DNA of 64,000 nt from Sphaerisporangium sp040649355 (GTDB lineage: Bacteria; Actinomycetota; Actinomycetes; Streptosporangiales; Streptosporangiaceae), in the NCBI RefSeq assembly GCF_043197795.1, contig NZ_JBICTU010000026.1, positions 62,001 through 126,000 of the forward strand. Reading direction: 5' to 3'. The notes under the pieces are model-generated. The model ran no database searches, was not told the origin of the DNA, and saw nothing but the letters and a program-made list of their open reading frames with translations. How positions within the stretch are numbered: position 1 is the first letter of the stretch; each line of letters opens with the position of its first letter. Position numbers and translations under genes: made by a program. Shown here in pieces: positions 16,922 through 24,825 of the stretch.

Positions 16922-18124
16922 GTGATCGTCTTTGCGTGGGTCGTGGCCGCTGTCGTGTCCCTGCCGCCGGGGGTCACGGCCCCCGGCCCGCAGCCGTACG
17001 TGGGAGCGACCGCGGTCTCCGGCGCGCACACCAGCGGGCTCGGTCCTCGCCCGATCGTCATCGGGCACCGCGGCGCCTGCGCCTACCGGCCGGAGCACAC
17101 CCTGCTCTCGTACGAGACCGCCATCCGGATGGGCGCCGACTTCATCGAGCCCGACCTGGTGTCCACCAAGGACCACGTGCTCGTCGCCCGGCACGAGAAC
17201 GAGATCTCCCACACCACCGACGTCGCCACGCACCCGGAGTTCGCCACGCGCCGGACCACCAAGGTGATCGACGGGCGCAGGCTGACCGGATGGTTCACCG
17301 AGGACTTCACCCTGGCCGAGCTGCGCACGCTGAGGGCCGTGGAGCGCCTGCCCGGGCTCCGCCCCGGCAGCGCCGCCTTCGACGGCAGGGCCCGCGTCGC
17401 GACGTTCGACGAGATCGCCGCCCTCGCCCGCCGGGCCGGCGTCGGCCTCTACCCCGAGACCAAGCACCCGGGCTACTTCGCCTCCATCGGGCTTCCCCTG
17501 GAGGAGCCGATGCTCGCGACCCTCGACCGGTACGGCTGGCGCGAGCGGACGGACCCCGTGTTCATCCAGTCGTTCGAGACCGCCAACCTGAAGGCGCTGC
17601 GCGGCAGGACGCGCCTGCGGCTCATCCAGCTCCTGGAGTCCTCCGGGGCTCCGGAGGACCTGGTCGTCTCAGGGGACCCGCGCACCTACCGCGACCTGGC
17701 GACGCCCGAGGGGCTGCGCGAGATCGCCGCGTACGCCGACGGCATCGGCCCCTCCGTGGGCCTGGTGCTGCCGACGGGCGCGGGCGGCACCCTTGGCGCG
17801 CCGACCACGCTCGTCGGGGACGCCCACCGAGCGGGCCTGGCCGTGCACGTCTGGACCGTGCGCCCGGAGAACTCGGAGCTCCCCGCCGACTACCGCCTGG
17901 GGGACCCGGCGGCCCCCGGGTACGCGAGCGCGCACGGCGACATGGCCGGCTGGCTGACCAGGCTTTACGAACTCGGGGTCGACGGGGTGTTCACCGACGA
18001 CCCCGGCATCGCGAGGCGTACCTTCGACGGGCTCAGGCCAGAGCCAGGGCGGGGCTCGGGCCGGGGCACGGCCAGGGCTCAGACCAGCGCCTCGGCCTCC
18101 GTCGGGCGCAGCTCGTCGGCGTAG
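16922..18124 (+). CDS. secreted glycerophosphodiester phosphodiesterase (GlpQ type)
   Basis: Hydrolyses glycerophosphodiesters to glycerol 3-phosphate and an alcohol outside the membrane. The 400-aa product has an N-terminal hydrophobic signal-like segment followed by VIGHRGACAYRPEHT near residues 46-60, with the catalytic HRG and PEHT, then the metal-binding EPDLV and the second catalytic HENE. GVDGVFTDDP closes the barrel. The GTG start lies 6 nt after TAACAT, suggesting a leaderless message. Its last 46 bp overlap the convergent cupin gene. Confidence 0.85.
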   Translation: MIVFAWVVAAVVSLPPGVTAPGPQPYVGATAVSGAHTSGLGPRPIVIGHRGACAYRPEHTLLSYETAIRMGADFIEPDLVSTKDHVLVARHENEISHTTDVATHPEFATRRTTKVIDGRRLTGWFTEDFTLAELRTLRAVERLPGLRPGSAAFDGRARVATFDEIAALARRAGVGLYPETKHPGYFASIGLPLEEPMLATLDRYGWRERTDPVFIQSFETANLKALRGRTRLRLIQLLESSGAPEDLVVSGDPRTYRDLATPEGLREIAAYADGIGPSVGLVLPTGAGGTLGAPTTLVGDAHRAGLAVHVWTVRPENSELPADYRLGDPAAPGYASAHGDMAGWLTRLYELGVDGVFTDDPGIARRTFDGLRPEPGRGSGRGTARAQTSASASVGRSSSA

Positions 18125-18588
18125 CTGAGAGAGACCCGGCGCATGACGCCGTCGTCACTGATCGAGTACTGGCCGAGGCGCCACAGCGGGGGAGAGTAGG
18201 CGTGGATCGACACGCTGGTCTCCGCGTGGCCGTTGACCCGGTGGATGTGGTCGGGCCCGAAGGAGATCGAGTCGCCCTCGGACAGCAGGGTCTCCAGGTG
18301 CTCGCCCCCGATGCGGGGGTTCGACTCCTTGAGTGTGCCCTCGACGACCCGCAGGGCCCCGGAGGACACATCGTGGTCGTGCCATCCGGTGTCGTCGTCG
18401 GGGCGCCAACAGATGAGCCACACGTCGACGTAGGAGTCCCGGTAGAGGGAGGCGTAGTGGCGGGCCTCTCCGGCCTCGCCGAACGTGACGTGGTGCGACC
18501 AGAGCTCAGGCCGCTCCGCCAGATCCTCGACGAGACCGCGCAGCTCGCGCTTGTCGAGGAATCGGTCGGGCAATGACTCCCAGCTCAT
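18079..18588 (-). CDS. cysteine dioxygenase-like cupin
   Basis: About 169 aa. Cupin motif 1 is GWHDHDVSSGALRVVEG at about residues 68-84 and motif 2 is GPDHIHRVNG at about 112-121, supplying the three histidines that bind iron. The layout fits the bacterial cysteine dioxygenase family, which oxidises thiols such as cysteine to sulfinic acids. It overlaps the upstream amidohydrolase gene by 4 nt (ATGA), so both act together. The exact thiol or acid substrate is not evident. Confidence 0.75.
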   Translation of the reverse strand: MSWESLPDRFLDKRELRGLVEDLAERPELWSHHVTFGEAGEARHYASLYRDSYVDVWLICWRPDDDTGWHDHDVSSGALRVVEGTLKESNPRIGGEHLETLLSEGDSISFGPDHIHRVNGHAETSVSIHAYSPPLWRLGQYSISDDGVMRRVSLSYADELRPTEAEALV

Positions 18589-19484
18589 CTGGGCACAACT
18601 CCTTCCACAGCTAGCAGGCGCTTCGGATTGGTCACCGATATCTGGTAGGTGGCGGCCTCGCCGAGCAGGGCTTGGGGGGGTGAGGCGTAAGGGGCGTCGG
18701 AACCGAGGACGACGACCTCGATGCCGAGCACCCGGCTGATCGCGTCGATGGCCTTGTGGCCGTACGACGAGGTCTCAAGGAAGACGTCCGGGTCGACGAC
18801 GCCCCTGGTGGAGCCGCCTCGGGCGATGAAACGCTCCACGTGCAGGGGCGCGAGGCCGCTGAGCAGCGCGAAGCAGACGCGGAGCCGCGGGTGCCGCGGG
18901 CGGCCGAACGCGTGGAAGGCGTACCAGGCGGCGTGCATCTGCTGGACGTACGAGACGACCGCCGGCCACCACGCGGGACCGTCCGGCGCCCCGGCCGGGC
19001 CCGGGTGGACGAACAGCGGCAGGTCGCGCTCCTCCAGCAGGTCGAGCAGGGGCGCGACCCTGGCGAAGCCCTCGGCGTCGAGCAGGGCGGTCGCGGGGAG
19101 CTGGAGGCCGGCGAAGCCGTCGTCCAGCACCTTGGCGGTGCGCGCCGGGTCGATCTCGGTGACGCAGGTGGAGGCCCATGCCCTGAAGGACGCGGGCAGG
19201 TCGAGCGCTCCCTCGTGGTAGGAGGTGAGCAGCGGCCAGGCGTCGGCGGCCGGCAGGTGCTCGATGCCGAGCGGGCTCGACAGCGACACCAGGGCCAGGT
19301 CGAGACCGTGCTCGCGGTTGAACGCCAGCCGGTGACCGAGGTCGTGGTCGAGGGGGTTGGCCGTGAAGGGCTCCTCGCCGTGGAGGAACAGCGTCCAGCC
19401 ATCGAGGAAGGGAGGCTCCGTGCGCGCCCGCAGCGCGCCGACGAAGCCTGGCGTCCACATGTGCTGGTGCACATCGATGCTCAC
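18585..19484 (-). CDS. amidohydrolase-family (Amidohydro_2) metal-dependent hydrolase
   Basis: About 299 aa TIM-barrel hydrolase. The opening IDVHQHMW gives the HxH metal ligands, VHPGPAG the next histidine, and VVLGSDAPYASP the late aspartate typical of the decarboxylase-like branch (ACMSD, 2-pyrone-4,6-dicarboxylate hydrolase relatives). I choose the GTG 8 nt after AGGAGG instead of an earlier GTG that overlaps this ribosome site. Coupled to the cupin gene and divergent from a LacI regulator. Confidence 0.8.
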   Translation of the reverse strand: MSIDVHQHMWTPGFVGALRARTEPPFLDGWTLFLHGEEPFTANPLDHDLGHRLAFNREHGLDLALVSLSSPLGIEHLPAADAWPLLTSYHEGALDLPASFRAWASTCVTEIDPARTAKVLDDGFAGLQLPATALLDAEGFARVAPLLDLLEERDLPLFVHPGPAGAPDGPAWWPAVVSYVQQMHAAWYAFHAFGRPRHPRLRVCFALLSGLAPLHVERFIARGGSTRGVVDPDVFLETSSYGHKAIDAISRVLGIEVVVLGSDAPYASPPQALLGEAATYQISVTNPKRLLAVEGVVPR

Positions 19485-19509
19485 CGCTGTCACCTCCTGG
19501 AAGCACTCT

Positions 19510-19596
19510 ACCCGACAATTCCTATCGACTTTATCGGGTATGCCTGGGGATCTGCTGTGAAACGGTTCACTGATTCGATTCAGTGAACCGCTTCAC
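19510..19596. promoter_or_regulatory. tandem LacI-type operators between divergent operons
   Basis: Two near-palindromic 14-mers, GTGAAACGGTTCAC at 19557-19570 and GTGAACCGCTTCAC at 19583-19596, lie 26 bp apart centre to centre, about two and a half helical turns. Together they form a larger inverted repeat with 13 of 14 matching arm bases. A further hairpin with arms ACCCGACAA/TTATCGGGT lies at 19510-19539. Sites of this shape are LacI-family operators and should serve the neighbouring regulator. Confidence 0.65.
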
Positions 19597-19677
19597 CTCG
19601 TCGCCGTCAACACTCTGTCCAGAGGACGAGACGCGCCGGGCCCCTCGCGTGGCGGGGATTCCGCATAGGCTGGCTTG

Positions 19678-20688
19678 ATGCCGCGCTCCCAGCCACGCAA
19701 ACGGGCGACGATCCGCGAGGTGGCCCAGGCGACCGGACTGTCGCCCGCGGCCGTGTCCTACGCGCTGCGGGGCATGCAGGTGTCCGAGGAGACCATAGAG
19801 CGGGTGCGCCAGGCCGCCGCCGAGCTGGGGTACGAGGCCGACCCCATCGCCCGCGCCCTGGCGAGCGGGCGCACCGGCATGATCGGCCTGCTCTGCGGGT
19901 CGCTGGAGGACCTCTGGCAGCAGTCGCTGGCGTTCGGCATCGGGCGGGCCCTGCGCGACAAGGACCGGTACGCGCTCATCCTCGACGCCGCGGGCGACCC
20001 CGCGCGTGAGCGCACCCTGGCACGCCAGCTCCGCGACCAGCGGGTCGACGGCCTGATCGTGCAACCGGTCGACCCGGCGGCGCCGCTGTGGGCGCAGCTC
20101 GCCGAGACGCTGCCGGTGGTCTCCATCGGCGACGCCCTGATCGACGCGCGAACGGCGGGGGAGGTGGTCTTCGACAACCGCAGGGGGGTCACGCTGGCCC
20201 TCGAATATCTCAGGGAGAAGGGCCACCGCCGCGTCGCCGTCCTGACCCCGACGTGGTCCAGCACCCCCGACCGGCCCGCCGACGTCCACGTGACCGCCGA
20301 GGCCGAGCGCCTGGGGCTGGACATCGACGTCGTGACCGCCCCCCACGGGCTGGCGGCCACCACGAAGGTGGCGGGCGCGTTGCTCGACAGCGGCGCCCGG
20401 CCCAGCGCGGCCTTCTGCTTCTCCGACTCCATCGCCTACGGCGTGTACGCGGCGGCGGCCGAGCTGGGGCTCCGTGTCCCCGACGACATCTCGGTCATGG
20501 GGTACGACGACCACCCGATGTCAGGGCTGCTCACCCCCGGCCTGACCTCGGTCAACTGGGACATCGACGGCATCGTGCGGGCCGCCGTGCGGCTGGTGGT
20601 CGCCGCGGCGGACGGGCAGAACCGCAGGCGAAGGATCATCCAGGCGCCCGAGCTGCACGAGCGGGGGTCCGTCGGGCCGCCTTCGTGA
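19678..20688 (+). CDS. LacI-family transcriptional regulator
   Basis: About 336 aa. The helix-turn-helix TIREVAQATGLSPAAVSYALRG lies near residues 10-31 and the hinge GYEADPIARALASG at 52-65. The C-terminal sensor has the late VMGYDDHPMSGLLTPGLTSV block. The ATG is 6 nt after TAGGCT (positions 19666-19671), so the message is probably leaderless. The gene is divergent from the amidohydrolase/cupin operon and likely represses it through the tandem operators between them. Confidence 0.88.
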   Translation: MPRSQPRKRATIREVAQATGLSPAAVSYALRGMQVSEETIERVRQAAAELGYEADPIARALASGRTGMIGLLCGSLEDLWQQSLAFGIGRALRDKDRYALILDAAGDPARERTLARQLRDQRVDGLIVQPVDPAAPLWAQLAETLPVVSIGDALIDARTAGEVVFDNRRGVTLALEYLREKGHRRVAVLTPTWSSTPDRPADVHVTAEAERLGLDIDVVTAPHGLAATTKVAGALLDSGARPSAAFCFSDSIAYGVYAAAAELGLRVPDDISVMGYDDHPMSGLLTPGLTSVNWDIDGIVRAAVRLVVAAADGQNRRRRIIQAPELHERGSVGPPS

Positions 20689-20730
20689 GGCCGCCTGTCA
20701 GTCCTCGTTCACGTCCTTGTCCCAATTTTC

Positions 20731-20758
20731 GTTTCAGTCCTCGTTTCAGTCCTCGTTG
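20731..20758. repeat. 12-bp repeat duplicating the 3' end of the holin-like gene
   Basis: GTTTCAGTCCTC occurs twice in tandem and a third partial copy follows. On the minus strand each unit reads AACGAGGACTGA, that is, the final Asn-Glu-Asp-stop codons of the adjacent membrane-protein gene, so replication slippage has duplicated its stop region. Confidence 0.7.
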
Positions 20759-21123
20759 AGGCCGAGGAGCATGTCGAGGATCCAGGTGATGAGGCCGACG
20801 AGGATCGCCCCGAGGAAGGCGGCCCAGAAGCCGCTCACGTGGAACGGCAGCTTGAGCTGCTCGGCGATCCAGCTCGTGAGGAGCAGCAGGACGGCGTTCA
20901 CGATCAGCGCGAAGAGGCCCAGCGTCAGCACGTAGAAGGCGCAGCCGAAGGTCTTGATGATCGGCTTGAGGACGGCGTTCACGATGCCGAAGATGAGGGC
21001 GACCGCGATGAGGGTGCCCGCGGACTTCGCCGTGGTCGACCCGGAGACGGTGATCCCGGGAATCAGGCGCGTGGCCGCCCAGAGCGCCGCCGCGACGACA
21101 AGGATCTTGATAATGATCTTCAC
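20746..21123 (-). CDS. phage-holin-4-type (YvlD-like) membrane protein
   Basis: About 125 aa with four hydrophobic helices and the typical TLIAVALIFGIVNAVLKPII segment near residues 37-56, as in the YvlD/phage holin family 4 membrane proteins common in actinobacteria. The GTG start matches the conserved VKIIIKILV beginning. The open frame continues upstream but that part is not conserved-looking. Function unknown; it is not evidence for a prophage. Confidence 0.8.
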   Translation of the reverse strand: MKIIIKILVVAAALWAATRLIPGITVSGSTTAKSAGTLIAVALIFGIVNAVLKPIIKTFGCAFYVLTLGLFALIVNAVLLLLTSWIAEQLKLPFHVSGFWAAFLGAILVGLITWILDMLLGLNED

Positions 21124-21265
21124 GCTCCCGATGGTCGCACGGGGACACGGGCCGGCGGTAGGGCCGGACGACCTCGGGCCCTCGGTTCCGGGGCCGGTGG
21201 AAGATTGTTTTGACCGGGAGTGTTCGCTGGAGGGGTGGCGAATTGAGGATCGAAGGGGGTAAACC

Positions 21266-22270
21266 ATGACACGCGCGATCGTGTTGCGGTCACGGCCCGT
21301 CGGCTGGCCGACAAAGGACAACTTCGAGCCGGTCGAGCTGGAGCTCCCGCCCCTGCGCGAAGGCCAGATCCTGGTGCGCGGCCTCTACATGTCGGTCGAT
21401 CCCTACATGCGCGGGCGGATGAACGAGGGCGAGTCCTACGTGCCGCCCTTCGAGCTGGGTGAGCCGCTGCGCGGCGGCGCGATCGGCGAGGTGGTCGAGA
21501 CCCGCGCTCCGGAGTTCCAGATCGGCGACATCGTCCTGCACGACTACGGCTGGCGGGAGCACGCCGTGCTGGACGCGCCGGAGGCGCGTGGGATCACGCC
21601 ACTGCCGGGAGTGCCGCTGTCCGCATACCTCGGGGTGCTCGGCATGCCGGGCCTGACCGCGTACGTGGGCCTGCTCGACATCGCGGCCTTCAAGAAGGGT
21701 GACACGGTGTTCGTGTCGGGGGCCGCGGGCGCGGTCGGCAGCCTGGCCGGGCAGATCGCCCGCCTCAAGGGCGCCTCCCGGGTCGTCGGCAGCGCCGGTT
21801 CCCCCGCCAAGGTCGCCTATGTGATCGAGAAGCTCGGCTTCGACGACGCGTTCGACTACAAGGCCGAGGGGCCGGTGGTCGAGCAGCTCAGGCGGGCCGC
21901 CCCCGACGGCATCGACGTCTACCTCGACAACGTCGGCGGCGAGCACCTGGAGGCTGCCATCGAGGTGTTCCGCCGCTACGGGCGCACCGCGGCGTGCGGG
22001 GCCATATCCGTCTACAACGCGGCCGAGCCGGTCTGCGGCCCGCGCAACCTCTTCAAGATCGTCGGCAAGCGGCTCACGCTGCGCGGCTTCATCGTCGGGG
22101 ACCACGCGGACCGGAGGCCCGACATGATCAGGGAGGTCGGCGGGTGGCTCCAGGAAGGCAAGATCACCTTCGAGGAGACCGTCGTGGAGGGGCTGCGGAA
22201 CGCCCCGGACGCCTTCATCGGCATGCTCCGAGGGGAGAACCTCGGCAAGATGATCGTTCGACTGGCCTAA
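21266..22270 (+). CDS. NADP-dependent oxidoreductase, CurA/leukotriene B4 dehydrogenase type
   Basis: About 334 aa MDR-superfamily enzyme that reduces enone or enal double bonds with NADPH. Visible hallmarks are YMSVDPYMRGRM near residue 46, the nucleotide-binding VSGAAGAVGSLAGQIA near 150 and YLDNVGGEHLEAAI near 217. AAGGGGGT stands before the ATG. It is the second medium-chain reductase in the window but belongs to a different branch from the quinone reductase at 7-8 kb. Confidence 0.9.
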   Translation: MTRAIVLRSRPVGWPTKDNFEPVELELPPLREGQILVRGLYMSVDPYMRGRMNEGESYVPPFELGEPLRGGAIGEVVETRAPEFQIGDIVLHDYGWREHAVLDAPEARGITPLPGVPLSAYLGVLGMPGLTAYVGLLDIAAFKKGDTVFVSGAAGAVGSLAGQIARLKGASRVVGSAGSPAKVAYVIEKLGFDDAFDYKAEGPVVEQLRRAAPDGIDVYLDNVGGEHLEAAIEVFRRYGRTAACGAISVYNAAEPVCGPRNLFKIVGKRLTLRGFIVGDHADRRPDMIREVGGWLQEGKITFEETVVEGLRNAPDAFIGMLRGENLGKMIVRLA

Positions 22271-22322
22271 CGTGCATATCCCCCTGATCACGGGGAAAGG
22301 GCCATAAAGGGGGTGAGCCTTA

Positions 22323-22598
22323 ATGGACCAGGACGAGCTGCAGTCGCTGACGCCCAAGGAGCTCCACGACAGGGCGGTGCGCTACGCCGTGGCGCACGGT
22401 GACTTCGGCTTCCTGTGGGAACTGCTGAAGGTGATCCCGGCGGCCGAGGCCGCGAGCGGTCACGGGGATGAGACGGCCAACGATCTCAGCCGGGTGTCGG
22501 CGCTGCTCAGCGACGCGATGGCCTCCGGTGAGGGCGAGCTCGGGGAGGCGCTGCGTCCCGTCTACCTCGCCTACCTTTCCGAGCACCCCGACGCCTGA
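22323..22598 (+). CDS. small conserved-looking protein of unknown function
   Basis: A 91-aa soluble acidic protein, apparently all helical (LTPKELHDRAVRYAVAHGD at the start). I do not recognise a domain. The ribosome site GGGGGTGA precedes the ATG, and codon use is normal for the genome. It lies 52 nt after the CurA-type gene and just before the OsmC gene, so it may share the transcript of the former. Confidence 0.7.
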   Translation: MDQDELQSLTPKELHDRAVRYAVAHGDFGFLWELLKVIPAAEAASGHGDETANDLSRVSALLSDAMASGEGELGEALRPVYLAYLSEHPDA

Positions 22599-22628
22599 GC
22601 GTTCCCCGCCGGCTCTAGGCTCCAGAGC

Positions 22629-23027
22629 ATGGCATCGGTGAATGTGGAGCGTACTGACAACGGCTTCGTGGCGCGCAACGCGCGCGGAGCGGAGGTCGCG
22701 ATGGGCAGTGGTGACGAGGAGGGTGTCTTCACCCCCGTCGAGCTACTGCTCGCCGCGGTCGGAGGCTGCAACATCGTGACCGTCGAGCCGCTCACCGCCC
22801 AGCGCGGGCACAGGCTCGTACGGCTGGCGATGACGGTCGAGGCCCAGAAGGCCGAGCCCACGCTGCTCGGCCCGGTCACGATCACGTACGACGTCGAGCT
22901 GCCCGAGGGAGACGCGGAGGCGGACGAGGTCTTCCGCGCCGTGGCCCACCGGGTCCACGAGCGGCACTGCACGGTCAGCCGCTCCCTGGAGAGGGGCACC
23001 GAGGTCAAGGTCGAACTGCCCGAATAG
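22629..23027 (+). CDS. OsmC-family peroxide-resistance protein
   Basis: About 132 aa. The central helix TPVELLLAAVGGCNIVTVEPL contains the conserved cysteine (about residue 49) that, in OsmC/Ohr proteins, reduces organic peroxides; the second cysteine is in HERHCTVSRSLE near residue 117. The spacing fits the YhfA/OsmC branch. The ATG follows TAGGCT by 7 nt, so the message is likely leaderless. Confidence 0.85.
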   Translation: MASVNVERTDNGFVARNARGAEVAMGSGDEEGVFTPVELLLAAVGGCNIVTVEPLTAQRGHRLVRLAMTVEAQKAEPTLLGPVTITYDVELPEGDAEADEVFRAVAHRVHERHCTVSRSLERGTEVKVELPE

Positions 23028-23118
23028 CCGCTTGGCCCGGCGGGTCCGGCCGTACCCGGTCATCCCAGCGAGTTAGACCGAATCTATACCCGGCGATGAC
23101 GAGTAGCTCAGGCCCCGG

Positions 23119-23256
23119 TATGTAGTGTTAAGGCAGGTCAAGGGGGATGCGACCAGCCGCCCGAGAGGGCGCCGCAGAGCTTTTCGCCAGAAGGACGCGG
23201 TGGGGGACCGCGTCCGTACAGCGGGACCGCCCGATGCGTTTGGGGGAAGGCATCGG
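23119..23256 (-). ncRNA. candidate 6C-like small RNA region (two C5-loop hairpins)
   Basis: Read on the minus strand, a 7-bp hairpin (CCGATGC/GCATCGG arms, 23231-23256) has CTTCCCCCAAAC in its loop. A 9-bp hairpin (23193-23215, GGACGCGGT arm) has a pure CCCCC loop. Two neighbouring hairpins with C-run loops are the definition of the actinobacterial 6C RNA, although here the runs are five rather than six. A short CGCCC/GGGCG hairpin follows. The opposite strand, with G5 loops, a TATGTA box at 23119 and a strong hairpin at 23272, is the alternative orientation. Confidence 0.45.
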
Positions 23257-23271
23257 CGCTGGACCGTGAAG

Positions 23272-23309
23272 ATCGGGGCCGGACAGGCGGGGGACTGTCC
23301 GGCCCCGAT
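23272..23309. terminator. strong 15-bp hairpin
   Basis: ATCGGGGCCGGACAG pairs perfectly with CTGTCCGGCCCCGAT around an 8-nt loop. No U-tract follows on either strand, as is common for actinobacterial terminators. It would end plus-strand transcripts crossing the small-RNA region. Confidence 0.6.
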
Positions 23310-23398
23310 TCATGTCTCCCGGCCCCTGATCTCCCCTGATCTCCCCGATCGTCGCGCCGCACGTCCTCTATAAGCCCCGATGTCTGAAATATAGGGGT

Positions 23399-23427
23399 TT
23401 GTGGTGCGAAGGTAGATCTAATAATGC
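23399..23427 (+). promoter_or_regulatory. candidate promoter of the riboswitch transcript
   Basis: TTGTGG and TAATGC are separated by 17 bp in the most A+T-rich stretch of the neighbourhood, roughly 100 bp before the aptamer. The match to the vegetative consensus is moderate. Confidence 0.4.
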
Positions 23428-23529
23428 TTTGTAGCACTTTCGTTTGCTTTGTCCTGACTCGGTGGGTAAGGTTTCAACCACGAAAGGGGCGGTGACCTGG
23501 TCTTCAGTCCGAAGGCCGCCGCCCCAAGT

Positions 23530-23662
23530 GTCGAATCTCCAGGGCCACACCAGGCCCGGGGGAGCCGGGGACCCAAATCTCTTGGGGTGAATCCGCGTGA
23601 GCGGTAGGGCGACTCCAAGCCCGAACCCGTCAGCTAACCCGGTAGACGTGATTGGAGAGGAG
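23530..23662 (+). promoter_or_regulatory. c-di-AMP riboswitch (ydaO-yuaA type)
   Basis: The aptamer is recognisable from its invariant blocks in order: GGGGACCCAA, then TTGGGGTGAATCC, then GTAGGGCGACTCC, then CCGAACCCGTCAGCTAACC. The closing stem P1 pairs TCTCCA (23536-23541) with TGGAGA (23653-23658). In actinobacteria this class binds cyclic di-AMP and turns off genes for cell-wall hydrolases and related secreted proteins. A further G+C hairpin at 23486-23525 precedes it. The expression platform in the 300 nt that follow has short hairpins (for example 23798-23814) but no obvious U-tract terminator. Confidence 0.9.
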
Positions 23663-23967
23663 ACCCGAGTGGAGCACCCCACTCCGAGCAGTCATTGCAC
23701 CGGGCAACCCTAGACCCGGATCTCGCCGTCAGAAGCGGCGGACAAGTCGGCTGGTAGCAGCCGTGCACGCGAGCGATCTACGCCCTCTGTGACACATGGT
23801 GGCAAGCCGCCACCGCTGACCGACCACGTACGAATGCGCGCTCAGCGCCGCGATGGACCCCACGAAGCCTCGCCTCACCCTGAGAGCGCTTTCCACCCCC
23901 CGCACCGAACTCCTGACCACTCGGAGCGCGGGTCCCCTTGTCTTCTGATGAAAGATCCTATCCTCCC

Positions 23968-24576
23968 ATGCCTCCTTTCAAGATCACCCCCAAGTGTCGA
24001 TGGACGTCCGGTGTCGCCGGCGTCGTCCTCGCCTGCGCCACCGCCGTCTGCGCCACGGTCTCGGCGCACGCCGACGACAAGCCCCTGAACCCCGTCGCGG
24101 TCCAGACCGAGAAGCCGATGCTGCTCAAGGGCTCCACCAGGGCCTCGTACTTCTGGGACGACGCCTCAGGACGCATGGGTGACACGGGACTTCCGGCCAT
24201 CGGCAAGCCGATGCAGAAGGGCCTGTTCGCCAGCCCCAGCTGGCCTCTCGGCACCGAGGGATACGTCGTCTACAAGGACAAGAAGGCCCCGTTCTTCATC
24301 GGCGACCGAGGCCCGGGGATCCCGTCCGAGAGCGGCGTCATGCTCGACATCGACGGGAAGACCTTCGCGGAGCTGACCGGCGGTACCTTCAACAACTCCT
24401 CCCTGGTGGTCACCGGCTTCGCCGCCGGACACATCAAGGTCGACTACGTGATCACCAAGTGGGGCGACGGCGTGGGCAAGAAGAACTACCCCGTCCCGTT
24501 CTCCAACGGCGCGTGGGGCGTCTACGACACCAATCCCGCCACGCCCCCCACCCCGGTGGTCCTCGCCACCGGCTGA
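23968..24576 (+). CDS. secreted DPBB/RlpA-like cell-wall protein under riboswitch control
   Basis: About 202 aa. A signal peptide runs through the first 36 residues and ends at SAHA before DDKPL. The mature part carries FFIGDRGPGIPSESGVMLDI, resembling the DRGPF block with the catalytic aspartate of RlpA/expansin-like double-psi beta-barrels, followed by FAELTGG. Such proteins cut or loosen peptidoglycan. Control by a c-di-AMP riboswitch, which classically governs wall-remodelling enzymes, supports this. The ATG start is chosen for the signal peptide; the ribosome site is weak. Exact fold and activity are inferred. Confidence 0.7.
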   Translation: MPPFKITPKCRWTSGVAGVVLACATAVCATVSAHADDKPLNPVAVQTEKPMLLKGSTRASYFWDDASGRMGDTGLPAIGKPMQKGLFASPSWPLGTEGYVVYKDKKAPFFIGDRGPGIPSESGVMLDIDGKTFAELTGGTFNNSSLVVTGFAAGHIKVDYVITKWGDGVGKKNYPVPFSNGAWGVYDTNPATPPTPVVLATG

Positions 24577-24696
24577 CCCGGAGGCCTCCGCGCGACACGC
24601 CCGGCGTGGGCCCTGTGGGGAACCACCTGAAAAGCCCCACATCGCCGCTGAGGATGTGCGGAGCCTGGCCAGGACTGCTAAAGTCACCGTAGTCAC

Positions 24697-24773
24697 GCGC
24701 CGCTAGCTCAGTTGGTTAGAGCAGCTGACTCTTAATCAGCGGGTCCGGGGTTCGAGTCCCTGGCGGCGCACCA
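24697..24773 (+). tRNA. tRNA-Lys (anticodon CTT), copy 1
   Basis: A 77-nt cloverleaf with acceptor arms GCGCCGC/GCGGCGC, D-arm GCTC...GAGC, anticodon stem GCTGA/TCAGC with loop CTCTTAA (CTT), T-arm CGGGG/CCCTG with TTCGAGT, and an encoded CCA end. A TAAAGT box lies 12 nt upstream. The mature sequence is identical to the second copy at 53466-53542. Confidence 0.97.
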
Positions 24774-24792
24774 CGGCACCGGCCGATGACCT

Positions 24793-24821
24793 GGGCATTC
24801 TCCACTTGACGGAGGGTGCCC
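24793..24821 (+). terminator. tRNA terminator hairpin, copy 1
   Basis: GGGCATTCTCC pairs with GGAGGGTGCCC around a 7-nt loop, 20 nt after the tRNA. A homologous hairpin follows the second tRNA-Lys, so tRNA plus terminator form a duplicated module. Confidence 0.7.
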
Positions 24822-24825
24822 ACAG

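Noticed and set aside
20746..21123. Holin-like protein as evidence of a prophage
   Set aside because: It is the YvlD-type chromosomal family; no other phage genes are nearby.
23125..23373. Open frame of 82 codons over the small-RNA region
   Set aside because: It runs straight through three strong hairpins and encodes no recognisable protein.
24697..24780. Open frames across the tRNA-Lys genes ending in a CAARDSNPGPAD-like peptide
   Set aside because: This peptide is the well-known false translation of a tRNA T-arm read backwards; the DNA is tRNA at both 24.7 and 53.5 kb.
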